Assembly (NCBI RefSeq): GCF_029168945.1
Contig: NC_083610.1
Location: forward strand, 69,059,580 to 69,123,579
Reading direction: 5' to 3'
DNA from: Cannabis sativa
Lineage: Eukaryota; Streptophyta; Magnoliopsida; Rosales; Cannabaceae
Length of the DNA: 64,000 bases
Below, piece after piece: positions 26,616 to 38,955 of the stretch. The position numbers and the translations under genes are program-made. The stretch's first letter is position 1. The number at the start of each line of letters is the position of its first letter. The notes under the pieces were generated by a model. The model searched no databases and was not told where the DNA came from. It worked only from the letters and a program-made list of their open reading frames with translations.

Positions 26616-28290
26616 ATCATAATCAAAGTTGTATCGAGCTACAACACAATAATGGGAAGAGGATGGTTGTATCGAATGCAGGGTGTAGCATCCAGTCTTC
26701 TTCAGATCTTAAGATGCCCATCTCCCAATGGGACTCACATAGTCGACATTAAAGGATGTCAAAAATAGGCTAAGAAATATTGTACTCTGATGAGGAAGGT
26801 CAATGCAGTGATAAAAGAGATCGCTGGAGAAGAAGAGAAATATCAATTAGAAGGCTCTCGCAACATACCTAAAGCACTTGGAAGGTGAAAAAGAGAAAAG
26901 TGTGAGAGATAAAGGCAGATGAGCTTATCTGTTCTTTTAGAGTTCGAGATACAAGGGGTACCAAGAGAAATGAACCAAAGGGCATATAAGCTCACGAAAA
27001 GAGCTTCACTCAAATACACTAGCAGGAATTCATTTGAAGGTCTCAAGTGACCTCGGGAAGCAGTTGCAACCTTATCAAGCCCTTCAGATAGAAGAGTCGA
27101 AACCATGCTAGATGGATCCAATGTTTACTTATGTCGATAAAGGAGAAATCTCAGAGGATAAAGAAGAGGAAAACACTTGAAGATAAAGTAACAAGATATG
27201 TCATCCTGGCAGGAAAATTATATTATAAATCCTTTAATGGCCCATACTTGCGATGCTTAAGGCCAGAATAAGCTTAGTGATTGTTTATTGATATCCATGA
27301 AGGAATGTGTGGTAATTATTTAGAGAAAGAAGCCTGACTTATAAGGCATTGACAACATGGTATTGTGGGCCATACATGATGGTGGATGCCACATTTTATA
27401 CAAAAAGATGTGACATATGCCAATGCCATGCTCCAGCCATCCATAGACCAACACAAGTGTTAAATAGTGTGGTAGCTCCATGGCCTTTTGCAAAATGGGG
27501 AATGGATGTAGTTGGAGAGCTACCTCGAGTTGTAGATGTAAAAAGATATGTGCTCCTAGCAAGTGACTATTTCACTAAATAGGTGGTAATAGAAGTATAT
27601 GTTATAGTCTCGAAGGTAGAAACCCTAGCCTTTATTTGGAAACACATAATTTATGAATTCAGAATTCCACATGAATTTGTAACAAATAGTGGCTTTCCCT
27701 TTTGAAATAAAAAAATTAAAGAGCTTTTTGACACCCTGAATATTAAACTAAGCTTCTCTCTTGTCACATATTCACAAGGGAATAGGCAGGTCGAGACAAC
27801 TAATAAGACTATTTTCAATAACATATAGAAAGACTTGGAGGACAATAAGGCAAAATGGTTAGAAGATCTTCCAAAGGGTTTGCGTTCATACAGAACTACA
27901 AAATGAACTCAGACAAGAGAAACATCGTTTACTATGGTATATGGGATGGAAGCTATAATTCCAACAGAGATAGGCGTACCGACCCTGTGAAGTGAAATTT
28001 CAGAAGACGAATATTAAAATCATGTTCATATTTCTCATAATCTTGATTTGCTAGAGGAAGTATGAAAAATCACACAACTAAGACAAGTCAAGTACTTAAG
28101 AGCGATAGAGAAGCCTTACCGAGCTTGAGTCAACCTAAGAACCTCTTGAGTTGGTGAATGTGTTAAAAAGCAACCAAAGACCCCAAGAAGCTCGAGTCAC
28201 TCTGAGATGGACCTTATCAAATCCATGAAGTCTTAAGAAGAGAAGGATATACTCTAAAATAAGTCAACAATGGAAGGGTGGTACCAAATA
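26616..28290 (+). pseudogene. Protease end, RNase H tail and integrase of gypsy element A
   Basis: Directly after B's target duplication, A's protease continues (KVVSSYNTIMGRGWL, matching AYNAILGRPAL of B). After about 26900 the sequence jumps to an RNase H tail (VPREMNQRAYKLTKRAS, 26955-27010), so RT and most of RNase H were deleted. Integrase follows from about 27230: PYLRCLRPE, RCDICQCHAPAIHRPTQ (zinc Cys pair), WGMDVVGELP (Asp kept), VTNSGFPF (the usual SDNG motif is lost), GNRQVETTNK (Glu kept), and a degraded C-terminus to about 28290. Many stops and frameshifts. I found no 3' LTR. Confidence 0.75.
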
Positions 28291-30014
28291 CTTAAATCTC
28301 AATGTCTTTAGAAAAATATTATTTATGATAAATTGTATGAATTTCAGGAAAATACTATTTTATGATTAATCTTGTACCATGTAAAGTTGTTGATTTCAAA
28401 AATAAACAAAATACATGAGGGATTTTAATGAAACCATGTACAGAACAAATTATCCATTGATCTGTAGAGAAAAAAAATCAAACACGAAGATTTAACAAGA
28501 CAAGGAGAGAAAACACTATAACAATTTATACCTAGAAAAAGAAAAGAAAATGGGAGAACAGATATATGATATGAAAAAAGAAATTAGAAAAAGAAGATGA
28601 GACGGTAACTCAACAATTGGTGGCAAAAATCTCATATATCTATTCTATATAAAATGTGGCTATGTAACAGAATTTTTTGTTTAACGGTGGTTTTAGGTTC
28701 TCTACGTTAACTTTAACAGAATATCTCAATTACTTAACATAATATTCTTTATTAATTTTATAATATTATTATATATATTTAAAAATAAAAATTATGCAAT
28801 ATATAAAGAAATTAATTTTATTATATATATTTAATCATAAAAACTATATCTATATATAAAATATATATATTTAAACTTTAAATTCACGACAAATTTTTTA
28901 TTTTAAAAATGATTAATGATATTGTTAAAAAAAAAATAATTAATGATATATATATATGTTTTTAATAATTTGTACACTTTATTATAACCACACTCTCCTA
29001 ACTATAAATTATAAGAATGTATCTATCACTATCATTATTTTTTTTTTAAATATATGCTTGGATACATAATATATAAAATGTATTTTGAAAGTAATTAATT
29101 TTCTAATCAAACTCAAATTTTATCACAATATTCTCTAATATAATCTTTATGTATAGAGATCAATATAAAATACGTATAACAATAAAATTCATTCTTTTAT
29201 TGTATATATAAAACACGTATATATAATTACATCTAAAGAGCACACCAATCACCAATGTAGCCGCAATAACTAAAAAAAAATCTTAAAGATCAAAATCTTA
29301 AAACTTATTTTAAAAATTAAAAAAAATACATTACTTAATTAAAAAATTTAAACATATATGTATTGCACTTAACATCACTTAATTAAATTTAATTAAAAAG
29401 AAAACTAACTGTACGATAATACACGTAACATCAACCTACTAATATAGTGAGCATTGTCTCTCTGGTTCTTATTATTGTATATATGATTAGATAGAAAAGC
29501 ACAACAAAATCTGAAGAAATATCCTTTTTTTTCTCATTTTTCAACATAAATATATGAAGATATAATTGCCTTTTCTTGCTCGATTGAACACTCCAATCAC
29601 TTCATTTTTTATTTTCAATATAAATAATTAATCCCTACAAGTAAGTGTCCATCTTTTTTTTTTTCTTGTGGAATTTTAAAAAGTGCTTCGAATTTTGTAA
29701 AGAAAATATACAGATATAAATTAAAAAGACTGAATTTGAAAAAATTACAAAAGTATAAAGAAGAACTGTATGGTATATTTATTTTACTGTTAATAAAATT
29801 TTTAAATATATTTTATTCATCATTTAACAAAATTGACAAAAACGATTACCCCCTATTGTCTTTCTATGATATGGGTGCATATATATCATTAAAACATTTT
29901 TTTGTTAAACTAAAATATTTTACTATTACCCCAAAATAATTGTAGGAAAAATTAAATTGATCAAATTCTCTCCTATATTTCTTTTGAAAAATAAAAATAA
30001 TAGAAATTATCAAT
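28291..30014. other. AT-rich spacer
   Basis: No gene or clear element. TCTATTCTATATAAAATGTGG at 28640-28660 looks like a Helitron 5' tip, but no matching 3' hairpin with CTAG end was found. The rest is AT-rich filler. Confidence 0.45.
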
Positions 30015-30458
30015 CACTACTACAAAAAGCTCCATTAGCATCAATTTTTTGAACCGACAAATAAATTTATTATTTTAGTTGCTATAACTGATGCTAAAAG
30101 ATAACATTTGCATCAATTCTCGATTGACGCTAATAGAGTACTTTTGTCGGCTATACATCAACGCTAATAACAAAATAAAATTTAATGTAATTTTTTTATT
30201 AGCGTCGATTTTGCACCGACGTAACCCTAAAAAACAAATGTAGCCACAAACCTTTCTAAGTCAATTCTAAAATAAGGACCCAGAAATAACAAACTCAAAT
30301 TCTTAAAATACAATAAATCCATAAATAAATACAATAGAAACAATAATATTAAAATCTATAACAATATCATTTCTATTTATTGAAAAGAAAATTATTAGAT
30401 CCAAAATAATATCACTCTCGTTGACATCAACACTTAGAAAAGAAAACAAAACAAAATG

Positions 30459-30463
<5 letters not shown>

Positions 30464-30508
<45 letters not shown>
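30464..30508 (+). repeat. (GA)n microsatellite
   Basis: About 45 bp of GA inside the decayed CACTA element. A second GA run of about 48 bp lies at 30695-30742. Confidence 0.95.
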
Positions 30509-30511
<3 letters not shown>

Positions 30512-30692
30512 ACTTACCAGGCAGTTGGGGGCTGCTGGGCTCAATCCGGGTGGAAAGGGATGATGGTGGTTGTTAGGTTCGGTCTGACAATCGAAGGGAG
30601 GCACTCAAGCTGCTGGGTCTGGTCACCGTTGATGGGGAAAGAGAGTGAGAGAGTAAGAGTGAGACCGTGTGAGAGAGAGAAAGGGGTTGAGC

Positions 30693-30746
<54 letters not shown>

Positions 30747-30776
30747 TTGATGAGGGAGGCAAGTGATGAGTTGTGT

Positions 30777-30846
30777 GACAAACAGATGCAAATTAACATT
30801 GGTTACAAACAGATGCAAATTAACATTGGCTACAAACAGATGCAAA
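30777..30846 (+). repeat. Three direct copies of a 27-bp unit
   Basis: The unit ACAGATGCAAATTAACATTG followed by G(T/C)TACAA occurs twice in full, and its first part a third time, back to back. It probably belongs to the subterminal repeat zone of the CACTA element. Confidence 0.8.
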
Positions 30847-30957
30847 ATTTTAAAAGTGACAAATTGCATCAGTTTTCAAGGTTGACCGACGTATTTTAAA
30901 TGTTAATTTTTTCCTTTTTTTTTTCTTTTTATTTGATTCTCATAAAAATGAGGAATA

Positions 30958-31577
30958 GGTGTTTGTGACAGATAGGCACCTTAGGAAGAATTTTGGACCT
31001 GATATCCCATCCAAGTTTGGTGTAGGGGTGTGTGTGATCTTGGGTTGTTTGGCACTCTCCCCCAAGTTTGATTTTGGGTGTCATCCGGTACCCCCCTCCC
31101 CTCAAGGTTGATTTAATCCCCCCAAGGTCGGTCTAAGCTCCCCAATCGAGCATAGGGGGTTTTGGCCTCTCTCACGCGCTTCCCGATCGAGTACTCCCGG
31201 TCCACATGTCTGCACCCCGATGGGGTCACATTGCCCCCCCCCCCTCCGCCGAGGCTACACCATATGATCCTGAACCCCTCGAGGGTACACCATAGGGACC
31301 CTATTGGGTCCTCCACTTGACCAAGAGTCAAACCTTTTTTTTTTGTTCGAGTCGAGTATAGCTGGAGAAATTTTTAACTAAATGTCTTCTGCTCCAGGGT
31401 AACTCGGGATAGCTTTATGTATACCTTTATTATAAATACACCCTCTCTATTTGTTGTGTTCCCTATATCACACTATGTACTCTTAGTAAATAATTTAAGT
31501 AACACTAATAAAATAGTCACCATAGAATTTACCGTATGAGGTTGTCTTTATTTTTCATTCCAATTTAGATATGCAAA
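30958..31577 (+). mobile_element. Possible gypsy LTR remnant with PBS-like end
   Basis: A segment with GC-rich U3-like sequence, a TATA box (TATAAATACA, about 31432-31441) and an end in ATGCA. The next bases are TTGGTGTCGTCTCGACAC (from 31578), similar to the primer-binding region of Tat-type elements. A short frame starting ATGGCGACTACTGAGGG (31771) lies behind a poly-T run and could be the start of a lost gag. No second LTR is present, so the borders are guesses. Confidence 0.35.
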
Positions 31578-31739
31578 TTGGTGTCGTCTCGACACTAGTC
31601 TCGACACTTCTTTTATGTTGAATGTACTATGTATGCCATATATGTGTGCCTCATCTTCTCTTTTTTAATTATTTTTTGTACTATTGGGTGTGTCTGTCAT
31701 AGATAGCCTACTAGCATTATTTGGTGTATTCACCTCCTT

Positions 31740-31761
31740 GTTTTTTTTTTTTTTTTTTTTT
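31740..31761 (+). repeat. Poly(T) tract
   Basis: About 22 consecutive T. Confidence 0.9.
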
Positions 31762-31899
31762 GAAGATGTACCATGGCGACTACTGAGGGTGATCACCGGA
31801 TAGACGAAGATCTTCTTCAACTTTTATTTGAAGATCGTCCTAAGTCACCTTTGACCCCCAAGTTCTAGCTTGCAATTTTGTACGTTGGGACTTGTTATT

Positions 31900-32280
31900 A
31901 TCTATATTTTCAGCTCTCTCCTGAAGGGGTTATGCCATGACGTCACAAGTATATAAAGCATGCATGTTCACGCGGGTACACCACATATTTCTTGATAAGT
32001 AGTTCATTGGCATGTATGATTTTCCCTCCTCGGGCCTGGCGATGTTGATTCGTTCTCTGGAACAAAATCCTGAGACGTACAATAAGTGTAGAGCAACAAT
32101 TGGATACTCGAGTACTCCAAATATCCTCTCATACATATATTTTTTCACGTCGTCAAAACTAAAATAAAATAAAAGATATAAAGAAAAAAATTGCTAGGAG
32201 TTCTCCCTCCCACCTATCTCAAAAGAAAAATAAAATAAAATAAATATGTTGTAATTGACCTGCACAGTTAACTGTAATTA
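31900..32280. other. Spacer with no recognised feature
   Basis: No coherent frame or repeat structure apart from the left target duplication of the next MITE. Confidence 0.4.
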
Positions 32281-32697
32281 AGGACGGACTTACTTATTGG
32301 CGAAGGGGGTGCAATTGCCCACCCTCAAAAATAATAACCCCTCATTTTTTATTGAAAAATTGTCAAGTATACTACATTTTTATTTTTTTTTATTTTTACA
32401 TTTTTTAGATTTTTTTTTATTTTTATAAAATTTATTTTCATTTTGAGATTATGTTGCTTCTGTTTCGAAGTTATGTTGTTTTTATTTTATAAAATTTGTT
32501 TTCATTTTGAGTTTATATTATTTCCATTTTTATAAATAAATAAAAAATCAATTATAAAAGTATAAATAAAAAAGCCTTTTTTTTATTTTATAAGTTTTCA
32601 AAAAAAAAAAAAACTATTTTATACTTAAATTCTCTTTATGATTATATATATTTTTTATATATGCTCCTCTTTATGATTATATTCTAGGCCCGTCCCT
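32281..32697. mobile_element. 417-bp MITE with 11-bp target duplication
   Basis: An exact 11-bp direct repeat, AACTGTAATTA, flanks the segment (32270-32280 and 32698-32708). The ends are a short imperfect inverted repeat: left AGGACGGAC, right (reverse complement) AGGGACGGGC. The interior is AT-rich and non-coding. The size of the duplication fits a Mutator-like or related MITE more than hAT (8) or Tc1 (2). Confidence 0.75.
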
Positions 32698-33580
32698 AAC
32701 TGTAATTATTAAATTTAGTAACAAGCAGTGGCAGAACTACATATACTTATGGAGTGGCCATGGCCCCCTTAACTTTTTAGAAAAAAAAAAATATATACAT
32801 AATATATAAATTAAATTAGTATAATTAGATTTTACTTATTAGAAAATGTGATAATTCTCTTATTACTAAGCCTAATAATAAATTGTGAAGTTGAAATTTA
32901 AAAAGAAGCCCAAATTCAATAGCCAAATTAAATTAGAGGAAATTACATTATATACACACTTTATTTTATTTGTTTTAGTTTTTATCTTCATTTTTATATT
33001 TTGTAAGATATACCCACTTTTATAGATGATGTTCTAATTGTAGCCCTTAGGTTGATTTAAATTTTATGCTAAACTTAAGTAGAGAGTGAGGGTATATTAG
33101 GAAATCCACTCACAAAAGAGTACTTTTTAATAAAATATAATATGAGGGTATTTTTGATTAATGAATACAAAAATGAAGTATTTTTCAACTTATTAGTTAT
33201 CTATTTTATGGTAAACAGTGACAAAAAAATGATTAATATAATTCATTTTCGAAGAGTACTTTTGTATGATATATATTTATATGTGTCTTTATATATGTAT
33301 TTTTATGGTATCCAATATCATATTAATATGTCACTTTACAAGTGGTTAGCGGTTTCTTATATTATTTATTAAATTAAAATATTTAGGACTCGATATTATT
33401 TTACACCAATAACGATATGTCATTTTTTATAGTACTTGGCACTATAAGATGCCTTTTATTATTTCTCATTATTTTATATACGTTGTATAAAATTAATTAA
33501 CTTCTTATATTGATTTATAAAATACTACATGTTAAAAAAATTAGATGAAAATACATTTTATTTGACCCCTCCTTATTTTG
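32698..33580. other. AT-rich spacer
   Basis: The stretch near 32726 (CAGTGGCAGAACTACATATA ... GGCCATGGCCCCC) looks like the end of another repeat family, but its partner end was not found. No gene. Confidence 0.4.
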
Positions 33581-33797
33581 TATGAGAAGAAAGAAAGAAA
33601 GAACAGAGAAAACCAGAGCAATTGTATTATTACAGTTCTATATCTGGTTTACTACAGAGAGATGAGCTTAAATAGCTCTGTTCATACAAAGGAAATCAAT
33701 TGGAGAATTAACCAACTATTAACAGAATTATTAGCTACACAATCAAGATTAACAACCCAAAACTAATCCTAACTAACTTAGTCCACGTGGTCTAAAA
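33581..33797 (-). mobile_element. 3' LTR of the minus-strand copia element
   Basis: 217 bp, TATGAGAAG to GGTCTAAAA in plus-strand reading. The element's polypurine tract lies next to its right border. Confidence 0.92.
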
Positions 33798-36700
33798 GCC
33801 CCCCTCAAGATGGAGTGTAGATGTTGATCAAACCCATCTTGGAGACAATGTTCTTGTGATGAGTTGGGAGAAGAGCTTTGGTGAAGATGTCGGCGAGGTT
33901 GTTTTGGGAAGAGACATGGAGTAGCTTGATGGAACCTTGTTGAACTTTCTCTCGAATGAAATGACAATCAATTTCCACATGCTTTGTGCGTTCATGATAA
34001 ACCGGGTTTTCACTAATGTGAATCGCTGCGGTGTTGTCACAATATAACAAAGCAGGTTTTGAATGAGATATGCCAAAGTCTTTTAGGAGGGCAATTACCC
34101 AAGTAAGTTCGGAGGCAACATTAGCCATAGCTCGATATTCTGCTTCAGCAGAGGATCGAGAAACCGTTTGTTGTTTCTTTGATTTCCATGACACAAGTGA
34201 ACTACCTAGGAAGAGGCAGTAACCATATATTGAGCGCCTTATGTCTTGACAGGAGCCCCAATCAGCATCCGAGAAGAAGGATAGTTGGACATTAGATGCA
34301 GACAAGCTTGTCTCAGCATGAGCTGATATGGTGGGAGTTGTGTTGGAGGCAAAGAATAAACCTTGTCCAGGGGTTGTCTTTAAGTATTGTAGGATGCGAT
34401 GTGCAGCATGGAGATGGGGAACCCGAGGAGTAGTCAAAAATTGGCTCAAATGATTGACCGCGTAAGAGATGTCGGGTCTTGTGATAGTTAAAGTTTGCCA
34501 ATGAGGCTTCTAAAAATAGTAGGATCGGGTAGAAGAGTCCCTTTGTCGTTACTTAACTTTAGGTTAGTTTCCATAGGTGTAGAGACCGGTTTGGCTCCTA
34601 TGTAACCTGTGTCCTTGAGCAATTGGATTGAAATGGTCTTTGAGAGACAGAAATGCCATGTTTTGTTCTACCAACTTCAAGGCCAAGGAAAAACTGAATG
34701 GTTCAAAGATCCTTGAGTTTAAATTTGTCATGAAGGCATGTCTTAAAGTGAGATATAGCAAAATCATTATTGATGGCAACAATAATGTCATCCACATATA
34801 TGAGGATGGCTAGAAAGAATGTTTGGTTCTCTTTATGAATAGAGAGTTGTCAGATAGGGATTGGGAAAAACCATCTGAAATGAGAGTGTGGCTAAGTTTA
34901 CTAAACCATTGCCTGGATGCTTGTTTGAGGCCATAGATGCTTTTGTTGAGTTTGCACACAGTGTTAGGAGGTGCTTTGTAACCGGGAGGGATTTTCATGT
35001 TGACTTCTTCATGAAGATCGCCATGGAGAAAAGCATTGTTAATGTCCAATTGGTGGACATTCCAATTGTACATTGCAGAAAGAGCTAAGAAGATCTTTAG
35101 GGTGTTGAATTTTGCCACAGGGGCATAAGTTTCAGAATAATCAATGCCATGCCTTTGAGTGTAGCCTTTGGCTACTAGGCGGGCTTTGAATCGTTCAACA
35201 GCCCCACTTTCATTGTATTTTACTTTGTAAATCCATTTGCATCCAATGACTTTGTGGCCAGGTGGTAACTTGGTGACAATCCAAGTGTTATTTTTTTCGA
35301 GAGCATCAGTTTCTTTATCCATGGCAAGAAGCCAATGTCGAAATTGGGATGCTTCAGCATAGCTTTGTGGTTCAACTTCAGAATAGGCTGCAAGCACAGC
35401 TGCTCTGAATTGAGGATGCAATTTAATATAAGATAGAAAGGGCTCAATTGGATGATTAGTAGAAGAAGCATGACAGATGTAATCTGTGAGATGTTTTGGT
35501 TTTGTAATGGTTCTACCAGCCCTTGTAGATGTCATAGAAGGGTCATGAACATGAGTTATGTCTGTTGGTTTAGGGACTGCTGTAATAAGGTCAGTAGTGC
35601 CCGATGTAGGTGGTGTGTTGGGAGCACCTGGTGTGGGGATTTGGGTGCCAGGAGAGCTAGAAACAAGGTTCTGCTGTAAAGTCTCATCTGGTGTGAGAAT
35701 GCCAGATTTGGTTGCTGATTTTAGGCCAGAACTGGGTGGAGTTTCTGGTGTGGGAGCTGCTGGTATAGGAGCTGTAGTTCTTGAATCAGCAGAGTGATGT
35801 GAAGGAGCAGTGCTCCCTGAATTGGCAGTGTTGTGTGCACCAGATATTGGTGCAGATTGACAGGCAAGGGTAGTGTATATATTGTTCACAGTTTGGTGAA
35901 CACTTGTTTGCTGCACTGGTTTTGTAGTGGGAAGCACTACATCAGGAAACAAGCTGCTTGTCTCAGAAGAAGATGTATTAGAAAACAATGGAAAAATTGT
36001 TTCATAAAAGACTACATCCCGAGAGATATAGATTTATTTTGTTTCAATATCAAGAAGTAGGTAGGCTTTCATGCCTTGGGGATAGCCAATGAAAACCGAG
36101 GCTCTACTTCTTGGTGTAAACTTATGTCTTTTAGAGTTGAGGGTGGAGCCATAGGCAAGACACCCAAAACTTCTTAAATGGTCATATTTGGGGTCAGTGC
36201 CATGGAGCACTTGATAAGAAGTCATACCTTTGAACAATTTAGAAGGAGTCCTATTTATTAGGTAAGTGGTCGTTTGAACTAGATATGGCCAATAAACTAA
36301 GGGTAAGTTTGATTGGAAACCTAGAGCACGAGCAACAATGAGAATGTGTTGGTGTTTCCTTTCAACAACGGAATTTGTTGAGGCCTTTCCACACAAGAAT
36401 GGTAATGAATTATGCCTTTAGATGCAAAGAAAGAATGTAAATTGAATTCTTTGGCATTATCAGAACGGATGGCCTTAATATTTGTTGAATATTGAGTGCA
36501 AACCATGTTGAAAAAATTTGGAATTACATTTTGGACATCGGATTTATTCTTGAGAAGTAAACCTAGATTTGTCATCAACTATAGTAAGGAATTATTTGTA
36601 TCCTTCTATACTAATGATGTGAAATGCACCCCAAATGTCCATATGAATCAAATCAAACACTCTTTTGGAAAAATTATGATTTGAAATAAAGGGTAAATGT

Positions 36701-36840
36701 TTTTGTTTAGCTAAATGACAAATATGACAATGTGAAGGAGGATTCTTATGTGAAATCTTGTTTTCTTTATTGAAGAAATTTGAAATACACATTGAAGGAT
36801 GTCCAAGGCGATTATGCCATTGGTTTACACTTGTTTTATT
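33798..36840 (-). pseudogene. Integrase, reverse transcriptase and RNase H of the minus-strand copia element
   Basis: From high to low coordinates. The integrase zinc module lies near 36812-36700 (QWHNRLGHPS, CHICHLAKQKHLPF). The catalytic core follows: LIHMDIWG (Asp), AIRSDNAKEF (Asp), then after a frameshift near 36370 VVERKHQHIL (Glu) and PSKLFKGMTSYQVLHG. RT runs from about 35990 (KARLVAKGYTQRHGIDYSE, QLDINNAFLHGDLHEEV, SIYGLKQASRQW) to YVDDII at about 34785-34800, which is reached only after a frameshift. RNase H is at 34449-33805 (FFSDADWGSCQDIRRSIYG, SSAEAEYRAMA, CDNTAA, HVEIDCHFIREKV). At least three frameshifts separate these blocks. Confidence 0.9.
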
Positions 36841-38476
36841 CGAAAAAAAGATGAAACAGTGGTAGCTGCAGTAGGGAGAGATACTTGTTGAAGCAAGTAC
36901 AAGTTTCCATATTTTTCAGTTGTCCCAATCACCACATTCCGAGTAGGATCCTGAATTAGACAAGAATCATCATGAAACCAAATAGAATTAGGTGTTTCGG
37001 CCATATATGCAGAAACTGAAAAGAGATTTAACTTGAAACTTGGTAAGTATAGTACTTTATGGAGAGTAATGTGGGAGTTGATATGGACAGTTACAATGTT
37101 TTTAACGGAAACTTGCTATCCATTTGGTAATAGTACATTCTTAGGGAATGGGATAGTTGTGAAGGTAGAAAAACATGCAATATTAGAGCACATGTGGTGT
37201 GTAGCACCACTATCAATTATCCAAGGTATAGGATTAGAATTAGAGGGTTTACCTGCAAGGTTGGATGCTACAGCAGGCATGGTATTGAGATCAGCCGAGG
37301 GATGATTGTTTAACTGTTGACTGAGGAGGGAAATCAACTGCTGACATTGAGAAGAAAGATCAGCAGTGGTAGAGGGTCCATCCAAGTCAGATTTGGGGTT
37401 GCTGGAAGAGGCATTATTGGCCTTAGCTTTGCCCTTTTCTTGTTTCTTTTTATCTCCATAACCGGGTGAAAAGTCGTGGAGAAAGTAACACTTATCAACT
37501 AAGTGTCCAGGTTTGCCACAATTCGAACATGATGGCCTTGGTTTCTTGGCCCTCGATGGATTCGAAGGACCAGCAGCAGCCGCAAGAGGAATTGGTTCAG
37601 TTGAACCAAGAGATCTTTGGCGTTCTTCTTGAATGATCATTGCAAAAACACTAGACAGATTAGGTATTGGTTCAATGAGAAGAATTTGTGCTCGAACCGA
37701 GGTAAAAGATTCGTTCAAACCAGTCAAGAACTGAAGTACTTGATTCTAGTTGTAACAATCCAAGAACACTTTCATTGCACCACATGTGCAAGTAGTAATC
37801 GGCTGGAACTCTTTTAGTTCATCCCACAGGGATTTCAGCTTGGTAAAATAAGCAGAAACAGAGTTATCACCCTGTTGAAGTCGGGTGAGTTGGGTCTGCA
37901 ATTGAAAAATCTGAGGGTCGTTCCTTCATTGAAACGCTCAGCAAGATCGTTCCACATTTCAGTAGCTAAATCAAAGTACATAATACTTTGTGCAATCTCA
38001 GACGAAACAGAGTTAATCAACCAAGACATGACCATATTGTTACACCTTAACCAAGAATTGAGATAGATGTTACCAGGTTCTGGGCGAGGAAGAGATCCAT
38101 TGATAAATGCGATCTTGTTCATGGCAGTGAGCGCCATGGCGATTCCTCGTTTCCAGGGTTGGTAATTGGTGTCGTTGAGGACAGTGGAGACAAGCACCAG
38201 GCCGGGATGATCGCCGTTGCTGAGGTAGAAAGGGTTGGAGTGATCATCAGCGACCGATCGAGAAGTAAGGGCTTGGTTAGTGTTGTCGTCAACAATGGTG
38301 GAACGAGCTTGGGGAAATGGGTTTGTAGTCTGAGATGGAACCCTAATTTGTGGATTACGGGTGGAATTTGCTTGAGGATTTGGAGCTGGTATAGGATCGG
38401 AAGTGACCTCTGCAGCTTGGTTGTCGATCGACGATGGAGGAGCGCCATCTTGGGATCTAGTTGAAGGCCTGGCCAT
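36841..38476 (-). pseudogene. gag and protease of the minus-strand copia element
   Basis: A likely start is the Met at 38476 (MARPSTRSQDGAPP). The copia gag core follows (DHPGLVLVSTVLNDTNYQPW, AMALTAMNKIAFINGSLPRP, MVMSWLINSVSSEIAQSIMY). A frameshift near 37910 and a stop near 37745 interrupt it. A frame from 37727 carries the zinc knuckle CSNCGKPGHLVDKC and the protease site WIIDSGATHHM (Asp-Ser-Gly kept). The break lies in a T/A-run region. Confidence 0.88.
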
Positions 38477-38508
38477 TGAAGCGGTGGGCAGTATGTCGTC
38501 TGATACCA

Positions 38509-38725
38509 TATGAGAAGAAACAAAGAAAGAACAGAGAAAACCAGAGCAATTGTATTATTACAGTTCTATATCTGGTTTACTACAGAGAGATGAGCTTAAA
38601 TAGCTCTGTTCATACAAAGGAAATCAGTTGGAGAATTAACCAACTATTAACAGAATTATTAGCTACACAATCAAGATTAGCAACCCAAAACTAATCCTAA
38701 CTAACTTAGTCCACGTGGTCTAAAA
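38509..38725 (-). mobile_element. 5' LTR of the minus-strand copia element
   Basis: 217 bp; sister of 33581-33797 with three differences. The primer-binding site adjoins its left border on the plus strand. Confidence 0.92.
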
Positions 38726-38784
38726 TTTTATCGTCTGGTTCCGCCATCGATAACAAGTCTCAGAAGAGTATTTGAAAACTCTGT

Positions 38785-38955
38785 AATAAGGTATGATGAT
38801 TTTTTTTTTTTTCTGAATATACATAATTTACAAATTACAATGATGTATAAAAATATATGTATAATAAGGCATGATGTAATAAGGTATGATGATTCTTTTC
38901 TGAATATATATATATATACAAAAATTACAATACGTGCTAAAATATATGTATAATA
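38785..38955 (+). repeat. Two diverged direct copies of an approximately 90-bp AT-rich unit
   Basis: The block running from AATAAGGTATGATGATT through TTCTGAATATA and AAATTACAAT to AAATATATGTATAATAA occurs twice in succession, with small indels. Confidence 0.7.

Larger units (their letters stand above)
30015..30900. mobile_element. Decayed CACTA-type element (one end recognisable)
   Basis: The left end CACTACTACAAAAAGC is a CACTA terminus. It is followed by subterminal motifs repeated in both directions (GACGCTAATA / TTAGCGTCGATTTTG, GCACCGACG). The right part keeps GACCGACG near 30890 but no TTTTTGTAGTAGTG end, so the 3' terminus is probably lost. The inside holds two GA microsatellites and a GC-richer patch at 30520-30660 with no recognised gene. 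Confidence 0.55.
33581..38725 (-). mobile_element. Complete Ty1/copia retrotransposon, minus strand, 5145 bp
   Basis: Two 217-bp LTRs (33581-33797 and 38509-38725) differ at only three positions that I can see (about 98.6% identity). On the minus strand the 5' LTR is followed at once by TGGTATCAGA (complement of 38501-38508 and beyond), the initiator-Met primer site of copia elements. CTTGAGGGGGGC precedes the 3' LTR as polypurine tract. Flanks TTTTG and TTTTA are a near 5-bp target duplication. Domain order gag-protease-integrase-RT-RNase H is the copia order. Several frameshifts and stops make it non-autonomous, although the LTRs are young. Confidence 0.93.

Noticed and set aside
28640..28700. 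Helitron-like 5' tip
   Set aside because: No partner 3' hairpin with CTAG end in the following kilobases, so not listed as an element.
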